A DNA stretch of 64,000 bases. Source: Cercophora sp. LCS_1 (Eukaryota > Ascomycota > Sordariomycetes > Sordariales > Lasiosphaeriaceae). Positions 36,875 to 47,740 of the stretch are shown here, piece by piece (position 1 is the first letter of the stretch; each line of letters opens with the position of its first letter). The position numbers and the translations under genes are program-made. The notes beneath the pieces were generated by a model. That model did not search any database and was not told where the DNA came from. It saw only the letters and a list, made by a program, of their open reading frames with translations. The stretch spans positions 124,001 to 188,000 of the forward strand of contig JAPZLL010000016.1 in assembly GCA_036250225.1 (NCBI GenBank). Direction: 5' to 3'.

Positions 36875-37436
36875 GGCGATGGTGGTTATAAGAGCATCGA
36901 GAGAAGATTCTGACTGGCGTGGTGGTCCAGTTTCAGTTGAAACTATGGTGTGTGTCGGAGGAAAAAACTCAATCGTCCAAGTCTGGCATGATTTTTAACT
37001 TCAAGACGAGAAAGCTATGGTGTATCCAATGAGTGTGCGGACCATTGTTCTTTCATCAATCGGGATCAAGGGAACAATAACGATCCCAGCCTCGTCAATT
37101 GAAGGTCACTGTTGAAAAGGGTGGGTCGTCAACAGGGATGATGACCAATCGGATCCTTGGGTTTTTTCTCCTGAGCCTGGGGTTCACCGTGTTCTCGGAC
37201 AGTTTTTGGCACCGTTTGGACAGTTCTCATTGATCCATCCACGGCGGAATTGCGTTTATATGTACTTTTGATGTTGAACATTTGTAGTCATATCATGAGC
37301 ACATTGTCATGAAGTTTTGCAGGCGAAACAGTCATATATACACAAACAATGGCAGATTCGCTCGGCCTGTTTTTTCGTTTCCCTCTGGAAAGGTGTCTGC
37401 CCTATGCGATCATATCAAGCCATCCGTTCTGACACA
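36875..37436. other. Promoter of the PCI gene and 3' flank of the thiolase gene
   Basis: No ORF or RNA gene is seen. It is A/T-richer around 37240-37380, which is usual for fungal 3' flanks. Confidence 0.5.
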
Positions 37437-38826
37437 TCATACTGATGCGATTCTCTGAACAACCATGGCTGTAGCCGCGCCGCCACCGTTGCAAATGGCT
37501 GCAACGCCGTACTCGCCCGGCCTGAGTTGATGGAGCAGGGTGGTAAGGATTCGAGAGCCTGAGCTACCCAGAGCGTGACCCAAGGCAATGGCTCCTCCAA
37601 GGGGGTTTACTCTTGCGCCCTGGAGTCCGAGAATCTGTTGCACGTCAGTTCTCAAGTTGTTGTTCATTGCAGCTCCAGCAACTCACCTTCTCGTTGGCCT
37701 TGATAACAGCCGCGAAAGCCTCATTGAACTCCCAATGGGCCACCTGCTCCTTGGTGATCCCTGCGCGCTCGAGCGCGATGGGGACTGCCTTGGCTGGGGC
37801 GATGGGGAAGTCGATGGGGTCCACCGCCGCGTCGGCAGAGCTGCAGATGCGGGCCAGCACTCTGGATCCGGCACCAAACTCCTGCGCGATCTCCTTGCTC
37901 CCGAGGACGAGAGCACTGGCACCGTCGTTGAGGGTCGATGAGTTCGCTGCAGTCACAGTTCCTGTGCCGTCGCGGACAAAGGCTGGTTTGAGGCTGGGGA
38001 CCTTTTCGAGCTTGATGTCTAGGTATCCCTCGTCTGTGTCGATGATGGTATCGCCCTTCTTACCAGGGACGGTGACCGGGGCGATTTCCTCAGCAAAAGC
38101 CTTTGCCTTCCATGCCGCCTGGGCTCGCTCGTACGACTGGATCGCATACTGGTCCTGCATCTCCCTAGTGATGCCGTACTTCTTGGCTGTGTTCTCAGCG
38201 CAGTTACCCATGTGGAACTGGTCGTACACGTCGGTGAGTCCATCCTTGATCAGCCCATCCTCCATCTTGATGTGGCCAAAGGCGGGCATTCCACTCGCGC
38301 GGGGGACGTAGTATGGCACCCGGGTCATGTTTTCCATGCCTCCGGCGATTTGCGCTTCCGCTAGACCCAGCTGGATGTTTTGCGCCGCGAAAGTTACTGC
38401 CTTCAACCCAGACGCGCACACCTTGTTGATCGTGACGGCCTCGATCGTTGAAGGTAGCCCGGCGAAGATGACAGCTTGGCGCGCCGGGGCCTGCCCGACA
38501 GAGCCCTGAAGGACATTGCCCATGTAGACATCTGTGATTTTGGAGATTGGGACTTTGGACTTTTCAAGGGCCGACTTGATGGCAACGGCGCCAAGCTGGG
38601 GGGCAGGAACGGTGGTGAAGGACCCATTGAACTACCTGTGTCAGTACAGAGCCAAAGCCAATTGCCGGCTTGCGAGAGGTACCTTTGCGGTTGGGGTTCG
38701 GGAGGCGGAAAGGATGTAGACGTCCCGAATTTCCTTCCGAAGGCATGGCTGCGTCGAGAAGTACCGAGCCGAAGCCCCTCCGAATCGCGGCGTGATGCGC
38801 ATTGAAGAGCCGAACCTCCCCGTCAT
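37437..38826 (-). CDS. erg10: Acetyl-CoA acetyltransferase (thiolase), mitochondrial form
   Basis: Three exons: 38683-38826, 37687-38631 and 37437-37634, giving 428 residues. The N-terminus (MTGRFGSSMRITPRFGGASA) has several Arg and no acidic residue, as in a mitochondrial presequence. It leads into RKEIRDVYILSASRTPTAK, the usual thiolase start. Catalytic residues are all present: nucleophile Cys at about 120 (NKVCASGLKA), His at about 383 (GGAIALGHALG) and second Cys at about 411 (AICNGGGAA). The enzyme condenses two acetyl-CoA to acetoacetyl-CoA or runs the reverse reaction. Filamentous fungi usually have a cytosolic copy for sterol synthesis and a mitochondrial one, and the presequence suggests this is the mitochondrial copy. 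The start at 38826 has A at -3; the alternative at 38802 is weaker. The gene is divergent from RAD6, 775 bp away. Confidence 0.92.
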
Positions 38827-39601
38827 GATTTTGCACAATGAACACACAATGTTCGACAACAGCGGAATAGCAACCAAGGAGACAGAGGACAGATAGCCGC
38901 GAAGAAACCAGGGAGGAAGAGGCAAGAATGACGCGAAAGGCAGACCGGGCGCCCATCCGAGGGCCGGCCTCTTTAAGACATGACGGCACTGTTCGGCTTG
39001 TGACGGCCTGAGTGGATCTGGGGCACAGCTACCCCTCGTCCGCTGGCCCGCTCCCGTGAACAATCGTCCGGGGGAGAAGCTTGGTTGAAAACGGCCTTCG
39101 GTATCTGTGGCTTGCTGGATTTCTTGATTACCAACTTTCGTGACAGGTGTGATCTAAAGCCGAAAAACCACCCACGACGATGACTTGTGAATATATATGA
39201 CAGGCTCAGCGGCGACACTGTAGTCTGCGCTTTCCTGCAAGTACGTGCATCGAGTTGCTCAGAGCATGCACATAAAAACCCAGAACGCGGTGCATTCATG
39301 CAATGGGCGGGATTCGGCCAGAAGCGACCTTGCCCGATCGCCCGACACAAACAGCCCGGCGCACGTGCCACCCAGGTCAATACGGAGTGATTGGCTTGGA
39401 ATCCATCAACGTTAGATTCCGACTCTAGTGGTGTCGCCTCTGGATTTCGATCGAACCTCTCCACTCCACATCACTGCTTCCTAAGCATAAACGATCAAGT
39501 TAGCTCTGCACGTTTCCTACGGTATCACGACTGCCATTCCTGAGAGCTTTGTTCAAGACCACCGCTACCCTTGGACGCAACCACGTATCCCTGCTCGCAG
39601 A
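38827..39601. promoter_or_regulatory. Shared divergent promoter region, thiolase and RAD6
   Basis: 775 bp between two start codons pointing apart. Open frames extending from the thiolase start lack motifs. No individual site can be assigned with confidence. Confidence 0.45.
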
Positions 39602-40240
39602 ATGTCGACCGCAGCTCGTAGACGTCTCATGCGAGACTTCAAGGTGCGAAGAATCTTGGCATCATCAGTATCCAAGCCGTCCTACGATGCTAATACTCGA
39701 CACTAGCGCATGCAAACCGACCCCCCGGCCGGCGTATCTGCATCGCCTGTTCCCGACAATGTGATGACCTGGTATGGAAGAACGATGTGGGCTGTGCGAG
39801 CTGGATCTGATTAGACCGGTCTAGGAACGCCGTCATCATCGGCCCCGCGGACACCCCATTCGAGGATGGAACTTTTCGACTCGTGATGCATTTCGAGGAA
39901 CAGTATCCGAACAAGCCGCCCTCAGTCAAGTTCATCAGCCAGATGTTCCACCCTAATGTCTACGCCACGGGCGAACTGTGTCTCGATATCCTCCAGAACC
40001 GCTGGAGCCCGACGTACGATGTGGCCGCTGTGCTGACCAGCATTCAAAGGTTGGTAGACCTCGGGATCCAACCGCAGATTCTGAGAAGTGGACGCTAACC
40101 CACCTTGTGACCATAGTTTGCTCAACGATCCCAACACAGGCTCCCCGGCGAATGTCGAGGCGTCCAATCTCTACAAAGACAACCGTAAAGAGTACACAAA
40201 GAGAGTAAGGGAGACGGTGGAGAAGAGCTGGGAGGATTGA
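39602..40240 (+). CDS. rad6: Ubiquitin-conjugating enzyme E2, Rad6/Ubc2 type
   Basis: Four exons: 39602-39643, 39707-39771, 39825-40049 and 40117-40240, giving 151 residues. The start MSTAARRRLMRDFKRMQTDP is the invariant Rad6 N-terminus that binds the E3s Rad18 and Ubr1. The HPN motif is at 78-80 and the catalytic Cys at 88 (GELCLDI), as in all Rad6 proteins. WSPTYDVAAVLTSIQSLL and the C-terminal VRETVEKSWED complete the E2 fold. Like other filamentous-fungal forms, it ends without the long acidic tail of Saccharomyces cerevisiae Rad6. It ubiquitylates PCNA (DNA-damage tolerance), histone H2B (transcription) and N-degron substrates. Confidence 0.96.
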
Positions 40241-41684
40241 AGAACGTATCTGATACATCCGTCTATAAACTGCCGGCGGGGAAGTCGCCAACAATGGCCC
40301 GAGCAAGAGATGGGGCAGAGGGCGGGCTGTTTCGTTGGGGTATTGCTGGAGTGCGGTTGCAACACCTGCCCAACGGCGCCCAATAATATATTGCCTTGGG
40401 TGAGATCGAGTATTGTGGCGTTTGGGCCGGTTCGGGTCGGGTGCACAGCATTTGGGAGGTCTTGTATTTACTGGCGTTGATGTTAGGGGATATTCCATCA
40501 TGGAGGTTGAGTATCGGTGGCCCTTATCTGGCGGAATGCGTAGTCTCGATAAGGAGACGGAGATCAGGAGGAAACGGCGCGACACAGATGGAGTTTGGGT
40601 CCACACAACACCAGAGCGAGTCAATGCATTTACACCCTACTTGGATGCTTCCTAAGATCAATATATCGCCTGCAATAGGAGAGTGGTGGATGCCTGGACC
40701 GTGAGATAACTTCCCGGAGGCAATACAATGGTGGAGTCATCGGGTCGACATTTCTCGTTGACGGGTTTGCAGCATGCTGGCTGCAACGGGTGCCTGACTT
40801 TGTAAGTTGCCTCCACTTGCATTGAGGGGGCAATCTGCTGTAAATTTGAGTTTAGCCCCTGTGCATCTCTCGCCGCAACTCAAAGCGGTCCGCTGCCAAG
40901 CCGTGACGCTTGAGCACCGAGGCGAACGGTGGGTGAGTGGGCATCCTCCCCAATCGCGGCACAACTCACGCCCATGAAACGCCCCCCCCAAGTGGTGTGA
41001 CGAAAGAGTCCGACTCCAAACCTGGGATGGGACAAAAAAGACCACATACCTAATTTACCAACGAAGCATCAAACGGTTTTGAGGCATAGTATATTTTTCA
41101 ATAGGCATACAAATATCTTTGGTACGTGTGGAAAGCCATATTTAAAGGTATATAGAGCATTTTAAACGCCTTCAAAAACGTATTTAGGGCCTTTTTACGA
41201 AGAAAGACCCGTTCCTCCTTTTTCGAGCATGTAGTGATTTTTGTAGAATGCATTTTAGTAGTCGCACTCTATCTTCACATCACTTGCCCCCCAAAAGAAA
41301 CCCCCCCCCAAACTGACTGCAGCGCGAGGCAGCGCGTCATCCAACCTCCGACTTGCCAAAGTGTCGTGAAAACACACCTCGTCCAGTCGTTTTCGTCCCT
41401 TTGTCGTCCCAACTCTGAGCCGTGACTGCAAACCCCACCTAGCGATTCTAGATCTTTGATTGCATCTTTTTCCGATACCTGCGATTCTCGGAACCCGCTC
41501 TTTCGAAACGGAGCGTCACTTTGGTTCGCAGACCGACACAGGCCGCCCTTTTGCAACCCGACCAGCGACCCACGTCCCCACGTTCCCTTTTCTGCTTCCC
41601 CGCGACACCCTCAACCTCCTATTCTGCCCGGCGCAACCCCCTTTATGAGATTGCGCTACCCGGCGCGGGAAGCGGTTTGTCAAA
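40241..41684. other. RAD6 3' flank and kinesin promoter
   Basis: No gene is supported. It contains an AT-rich degenerate repeat block (41041-41270), C runs at about 40982 and 41303, a C/T-rich stretch at 41540-41640 typical of a leader, and a short upstream ORF overlapping the kinesin start. Confidence 0.5.
41041..41270. repeat. AT-rich block with degenerate GCAT-T-rich units
   Basis: About 230 bp much richer in A+T than its neighbours. Words of the type GGCATAnnnTATTTTT, GGCATACAAATATCTTT, GCCATATTTAAAGG, GCATTTTAAACGCC and GTATTTAGGGCC recur every 20-27 nt. It may be a decayed tandem repeat or a remnant of a mutated mobile element. Confidence 0.4.
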
Positions 41685-41701
41685 ATGTCGAGCGCGAATA
41701 G
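41645..41701 (+). other. Upstream ORF overlapping the kinesin start codon
   Basis: An ATG at 41645 opens an 18-codon frame that ends in TAG at 41699-41701, past the kinesin ATG at 41685 and out of frame with it. If it is in the mRNA leader it would reduce kinesin translation. Transcript start is unknown. Confidence 0.4.
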
Positions 41702-44604
41702 CATCAAGGTCGTGGCCCGGTTCCGACCGCAGAACCGGATCGAGCTCGAGTCGGGCGGTCAGCCCATTGTCAACTTCGATGGCCAAGACACCTGCACAGT
41801 TGATGTGAGTACCCTGTTTCGATCTCATTGTTTTTGCCTTGTGCGACACGCAGCTCGCGCACTAATGCAGTGCTGTCCAGTCGAAAGAAGCCCAGGGCTC
41901 TTTTACCTTCGACCGCGTGTTTGATATGGGATGCAAGCAGAAGGACATCTTTGACTTCTCCATCAAATCCACGGTTGACGACATCCTCAACGGTTACAAT
42001 GGCACCGTTTTTGCGTACGGCCAGACAGGCGCGGGCAAGTCGTATACCATGATGGGCAGCAGCATAGATGACGAAGAAGGCAAGGGTGTCATCCCCAGAA
42101 TCGTCGAGCAGATTTTCGCCAGCATTCTATCCAGCGCCGCCAATATCGAGTACACGGTCCGTGTATCCTACATGGAGATTTACATGGAGCGCATCCGCGA
42201 TCTGCTTCAACCACAGAACGACAACCTGCCGGTGCACGAGGAAAAGAACAGAGGTGTTTATGTTAAGGGGCTCTTGGAGATCTATGTCTCCAGCGTACAG
42301 GAGGTCTTTGAAGTAATGCGAAGAGGTGGAAATGCCAGGGCTGTCGCCGCTACCAACATGAACCAGGAATCCTCCCGCTCACACTCCATCTTCGTCATCA
42401 CCATTACCCAGAAAAATGTCGAAACGGGATCAGCGAAAAGTGGTCAACTGTTCCTGGTCGATCTGGCTGGTAGCGAAAAGGTTGGCAAGACAGGCGCCAG
42501 CGGGCAAACGTTGGAAGAGGCAAAGAAGATCAACAAGAGTTTGAGCGCGTTGGGCATGGTCATCAATGCCCTCACCGACGGCAAATCTTCACATATTCCC
42601 TACCGAGACTCAAAGCTCACCCGTATTCTGCAAGAGTCTCTCGGAGGTAACAGTCGGACAACCCTCATTATCAACTGCTCCCCAAGCAGCTACAACGATG
42701 CCGAGACGCTGAGCACACTGCGTTTCGGTATGCGAGCCAAGTCGATCAAGAACAAGGCCAAGGTCAACGCCGAGCTGAGCCCGGCCGAGTTGAAGGCAAT
42801 GCTTGGGAAGGCCAAGACCCAGATTACCACATTTGAAAAGTACATCGTCAACCTGGAGGGCGAGGTGCAACTTTGGCGCGCGGGAGAGACGGTGCCCAAG
42901 GAAAGGTGGGTGCCACCGATGGGGACGGAAGGAGCGGCAAAACCCGAACCAAGGCCAGCAAGGCCCTCGACCCCCTCACGGCTATTACCAGATGTCAGGG
43001 CCGAGACCCCGGCCATATCCGAGCGAGCCGGCACCCCCAGTCTCCCCCTCGAGAAGGACGAGCGAGAAGAGTTTTTGCGCCGCGAAAACGAGCTCCAGGA
43101 TCAACTCACGGAAAAGGAGTCTCTGGCAGCTACAATCGAGAGACAACTGCGGGAGACAAAGGAAGAGCTTGCGATACTGAAGGAGCACGATGGAAAGCTT
43201 GGCAAGGAAAACGAGAAGCTCCTTGGCGAGGCGAATGAGGTCAAGATGCAGCTGGAGAGGTTGGCCTTTGAGAACAAGGAGGCGCAAATCACCATGGACG
43301 GACTGAAAGACGCAAATTCGGAGCTTACAGCTGAGCTCGACGAAGTCAAGCAACAAATTCTGGACATGAAGATGAGCGCCAAGGAGACCAGCGCAGTCTT
43401 GGACGAGAAGGAGAAGAAAAAGGCGGAGAAGATGGCTAAGATGATGGCTGGGTTCGATCTTAGTGGGGATGTTTTCAGCGATAACGAACGGGCAGTTGCG
43501 GACGCCATCGCCCAGCTGGAAACGCTATACCAGCTTAGCTCTACTGGAGATCCCATTCCGCCTGATGACCTCAAGGCGCTTAAGGATAAGCTTCTCGAGA
43601 CACAGGGCTTCGTGCGGCAAGCCGAGCTCGCCTCGTTCAACCTTGCCTCGAATGAGTCTGAGGCCCGCAAGCGAGCTGAGCTGGAGGCACGGTTAGAAGC
43701 GCTTCAGCAGGAGCACGAGAACATCCTCACGCGCGCCCTAGGTGATGAAGACAAGGAGGAGGTCAAGGCTCTCTTGGCCAAGACTCTGTCGGACAAGACC
43801 AACGCCCAGGTGGAGCTTGCGGAGGAGCTCAAGGCCGACATCGCGCTCAAGTCGCAGGAGAACGAGCGCCTCAAGACACTGGTCGACGACCTTCAGCGTC
43901 GCGTCAAGTCCAACGGTGCTGCGGCTGCCGCCGTGCCGATGGCCAACGGCAAGACAGTACAGCAGCAGCTGGCCGAGTTCGATGTCATGAAGAAGAGTCT
44001 GATGCGCGATCTGCAAAACCGATGCGAGCGCGTTGTGGAGCTCGAAATCTCATTGGACGAGACGCGTGAGCAGTATAACAACGTGCTCCGCAGCAGCAAC
44101 AACCGCGCCCAGCAGAAGAAGATGGCGTTCCTGGAGCGCAACCTCGAGCAGTTGACCCAGGTGCAGCGCCAGCTCGTCGAGCAGAACTCGGCTCTCAAGA
44201 AGGAGGTGGCCATTGCCGAGCGCAAGCTTATCGCCAGGAACGAACGCATCCAGAGCCTGGAAAGCTTGCTGCAGGAGAGCCAGGAGAAGATGGCCCAGGC
44301 CAACCACAAGTACGTCCCTCCCTCCCATATCCCCCTACCATGCACGCAGGTTACTCACAGTCCCTCCCCCAATAGGTTCGAGGTCCAGCTCGCAGCTGTC
44401 AAGGATCGTCTCGAGGCGGCCAAGGCCGGCAGCACCCGCGGCCTGAACTCGCCCACCGCTATCGGCGGTTTCAGCATCGGCAGCCGCATCGCGAAGCCAC
44501 TGCGCGGAGGCGGCGAGGCGACAGGGGCGACTAACCCAGCGGTGGCGAGCTTGCAGAACCCGTCGGAGAATAAGAGGTCCAGCTGGTTCTTCCAGAAGTC
44601 GTGA
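41685..44604 (+). CDS. kin1: Conventional kinesin heavy chain (kinesin-1)
   Basis: Three exons: 41685-41804, 41881-44309 and 44376-44604, giving 925 residues, close to Neurospora NKin. The motor domain (about 1-330) has P-loop GQTGAGKS (87-94), switch I NQESSRSHS, switch II DLAGSEK and microtubule-binding HIPYRDSKLTRIL. The neck linker and neck follow, then a Pro-rich hinge and a long coiled coil with the heptad-rich fungal stalk. The tail keeps the autoinhibitory IAK motif (RIAKPLRGGG) before a basic C-terminus. The gene moves vesicles and organelles to microtubule plus ends; in hyphae it supports tip growth and dynein positioning. The second intron (66 nt) is a multiple of three with no stop, so retention would insert 22 residues just before the tail. 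The first join is VD-SKEAQGSFTFDRVF. Confidence 0.96.
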
Positions 44605-45370
44605 GATGGAAAGGACGAGCCAGGATAAATAATGTCGGATTGGTCAATTGTGGGAACGTTTAGACATGTCAGGCTGGGAACACAAAATCACACACACACA
44701 CACACACACACACAAATCAGAATGCGGTCACGAACGGGTAGACAGGCTTGGGGTGGGAAAACCGAGTGGCGAGGCTGCATCTGCGAATTGGGCGAGTTAT
44801 ACCCTCCTCCTCTTTTCTAGAAAGACAACAAAAAACACTCTCACGGCATTTTGACGATTTGTTATGGTGGTTTTTCCTCCAGCTGGCATTGTCATGGCGG
44901 GCGGGTAGATGGGGTCTGAAGAGGTTTAAGGGGCTCGGGTGACTTAGTGGTCTTATTGACTGTGTGATCTGCAACAACAGGCGAACAAATGTATGTGGGT
45001 GTATTTCGTGGTCACCTGGTTGCATAACTGGAGAAATGGGTGCAATGGAAGATATCGATTTCTGTGTGTGTTTGGGGCTGAAATGGTTCAATTGATTCCT
45101 CGTGAATCTGTTGCCCTCGGCTTCGTTGTTTGCTCAAGACAGGTAGAACTATGCGAACCTCGCTTCATACATAAAGACTACAGCGCAGTGATACATTGCC
45201 CCGAAAGATGACGATAAGGAAAACATTCAATCAGCAGAACACACCATGACTTATGAGATGCCCACCCGGTCTTCTCAAGGCCAACATTCCTACGCATTCT
45301 CCACAGCAGATGAGGTGAGAGTTCCAGTAGATACCCTGGCACAACCAAACCCAACAGTCCACTGCTTGGA
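44605..45370. other. Intergenic region between convergent genes
   Basis: 3' flanks of kinesin and of the minus-strand membrane-protein gene. It contains a (CA)13 run and no supportable gene. Confidence 0.5.
44689..44714. repeat. (CA)13 microsatellite
   Basis: Thirteen uninterrupted CA units about 85 bp after the kinesin stop codon, probably inside its 3' UTR. Confidence 0.85.
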
Positions 45371-46462
45371 CTACGACTTGATGAGGATGAACTCGGGGAT
45401 AAGGACCGCCACGAACGCGAGCCACGCAGCGAATGAGACGGCAATCACCTTGGCGTAAAGCTTGTAGATGCGGACCCAGCTAGAGACAGGGAAGGTCGCC
45501 AGAGCGTCGCGCATGCTGACGAAGCCCTTGCCGCCAACTATAGCGGGCTCGACCTTGCCGCCGAACGATCGATCAAAGGGCACAATGGTCTCCTCATCCT
45601 CGGGAAGAAGCGATGCCTGCACGCGCGTCAAAAGCACGTTTGTGGGGACAACCGCTCCGAAATGGATGATGATCGCGACGACGAAAATGACGAGCGACTT
45701 CCAGGCGGCGGCGCCGTCAAAGTTCTGAGGAGGGTCTGTCGGCTCCTCACCAAACCTGGGGATGGGAAGACCCAGAGCCTGCGCGACGAGGAGGGGAATG
45801 ACTACGGCAGCGCTGTCGGCAACCCAGATGGCAAGGAGGGGGAAGCAGGTAGCTTCAAATGCCTTCTTGAAGGGCGGGAGGCGCTGGTAGAACTTGCGCT
45901 CCGTTGGGGCCGTCATCACGATGTGTGTCCATGCAGTGCCGAACTGTGTGAGTGCAAGCCGAGCGAGGAGAGCACCGACGGGAATCAACGGGAGGAAAGA
46001 GCCGAAAATCTGGGAGAGCGAGCCCTCGGCGGCAGCCAGGACGGCAGCGCAGACGAAACCACGGAAGTATGCGCGCCAGCCGGCGACGGAGCTCAACAGA
46101 CGTCGAGTGGCTCGGAGCGAGGAAGTGATCGGCTTCCCGGGGACCAGAGCGGCCGGTCCTTGGTCGGCCGCGCTTTCATCGAGGGCAACGGGCTCGTACG
46201 CCGGAGGATTGGGGTCTTCGACAATCGCAATGGCAGGGATGAGCTTAGAGAGGGTGTATCCAACCTATTTGGTTTGTCAGCCGGAGTTCGGCTCCGCTCG
46301 GAGTTCTTGGGCTCGACTTACGATGAGGAAGACGGGGAGAAAAACGACGGCATCCGCAAGCACAACTAGAGGCGCCCAACCCGGAAGCTTGACGTTACCC
46401 TCTCCATCCTCAATATGGCGCCTCACGATGGCGTGGCCCAAGTTGGCCGCGTGCTGCAACAT
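45371..46462 (-). CDS. Multi-pass fungal membrane protein, unknown function
   Basis: Two exons: 46322-46462 and 45371-46264, joined by a 57-nt intron (GTAAGT...GCTGAC...AAATAG), giving 344 residues. Hydrophobic segments appear at about 30-60 (VVLADAVVFLPVFLIVGYTL), 115-155, 175-205 (LLAIWVADSAAVVIPLLVA), 235-260 (SLVIFVVAIIIHFGAVVP) and 315-340. An early loop carries the conserved-looking IVEDPNPPAYEPVAL. A hydrophilic loop with LLPEDEETIVPFDRSFGG lies between the last two segments. No signal peptide or enzyme motif is seen. I recognise it only as resembling uncharacterised ascomycete membrane proteins. The splice is well supported because it joins LPVFLI to VGYTLSKLIP in one continuous helix. 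A start upstream of 46462 is possible because the frame stays open. Confidence 0.8.
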
Positions 46463-47740
46463 CGCGACGTTAGATTGACGCAGCCCTACAGGGAGCGACA
46501 GTCGAATGTGGAGAACGTTGAAACGGTGGTCTGTAGAAACAAAAGAACGAGATGTAAGAAGTAAACGAGATTCCCAAAGTAATGGAAATGCTCGCGGTGT
46601 CAAAGAGGTAAAGAGAAAAAACCGGATGATCCGGAAAGGTAACACAGTTCCAGGCAGAGGCGTGGTTATGAACGGAAGCAAGACGCCTGACGGCTGTCAA
46701 TACGAGGAAGGATCATTGTCGATCTTTAAGAGCCCCTGAAGAGGGGTGCAGGTCCACTGTCGCAAAGGAGCAACCTGCACGCACGAGGCAGCAGATGCAA
46801 CACACAGCGAGAAGGTGGGGAGAGCCGAGACATCCCTAGCCAATGGCGAGTTTGCACTGCCCCGATGTGCCGCGCAAACACAGGCCAGCACTGGTGCCAT
46901 CCAGGCAGGCCTGGCCTCCCGAATGGACGAGGCAAAACCAACCTCCCACGGCCTCGGACAGTTCAGCGGTAAAATCGGATTCAAGAGAGGGGCAATAGCG
47001 CTGACGGTTACGAGTATTGGCCACAAGGCTGAGCCATGGCAGAACGAACTACATAACGCCTGCGTCGGGCAACGGTTGGATCGCATGACATTATTGAGCG
47101 GCTATTGAAAACATGTTGCCGCTTTCGACATATGCATCCGCTCATGGTTTCCCCGCAGCATTTCCGCCCATGTGACTATTCAAAAGCCCCTCAACGGGTG
47201 TTGAAGCATGAAGCACGAGGTCAGGTCTTCGATGTTCGCAGGTCGGGGTTCACACGGGCTCCGGCACCGAGTGCCAAGGACCAGGAGGACTCGACCGTAC
47301 TTGATGAGGGCGGCATGGACTTTCCCCCGTTGATCGATAGACACAAGGCGTCAACGCTAAGATGTTGTGTTAAAAACAAAACCTGCAGATAGAAACTCGA
47401 GAGGATGCCACAAACCTACATCTCGCCATGGTTGGACGAAGGAGTTGGCAGCGAGAGACCACTGATGTTCGGCATGATGCGAACCCGATCTTCTGGGAGA
47501 GCCCTGCCTGGAGCGGGTGCTGCACAGGCTCTGCGCTAGCGATGCATGACTCCACCCACCGACGTCACACCCTATCGATAAGGCCAGCCATTCCGTCCCC
47601 GCCAGCAACTTCAGGTGGGGAATCTTGGGGAGCAATGGAGGCAGCTAGGCAGATGAGGGTTAGGTGCCGGATTCTCTCTTCAGGCCACTTGCTGATTGCA
47701 ATTCCAAACGTTTGACCGCAACCTAAATACCCCTCCGTAG
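46463..47740. other. Divergent promoter region, membrane-protein gene and PPM1
   Basis: 1.28 kb between two genes transcribed apart. Short ORFs on both strands show no motif or codon bias, and no site can be named. Confidence 0.45.
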
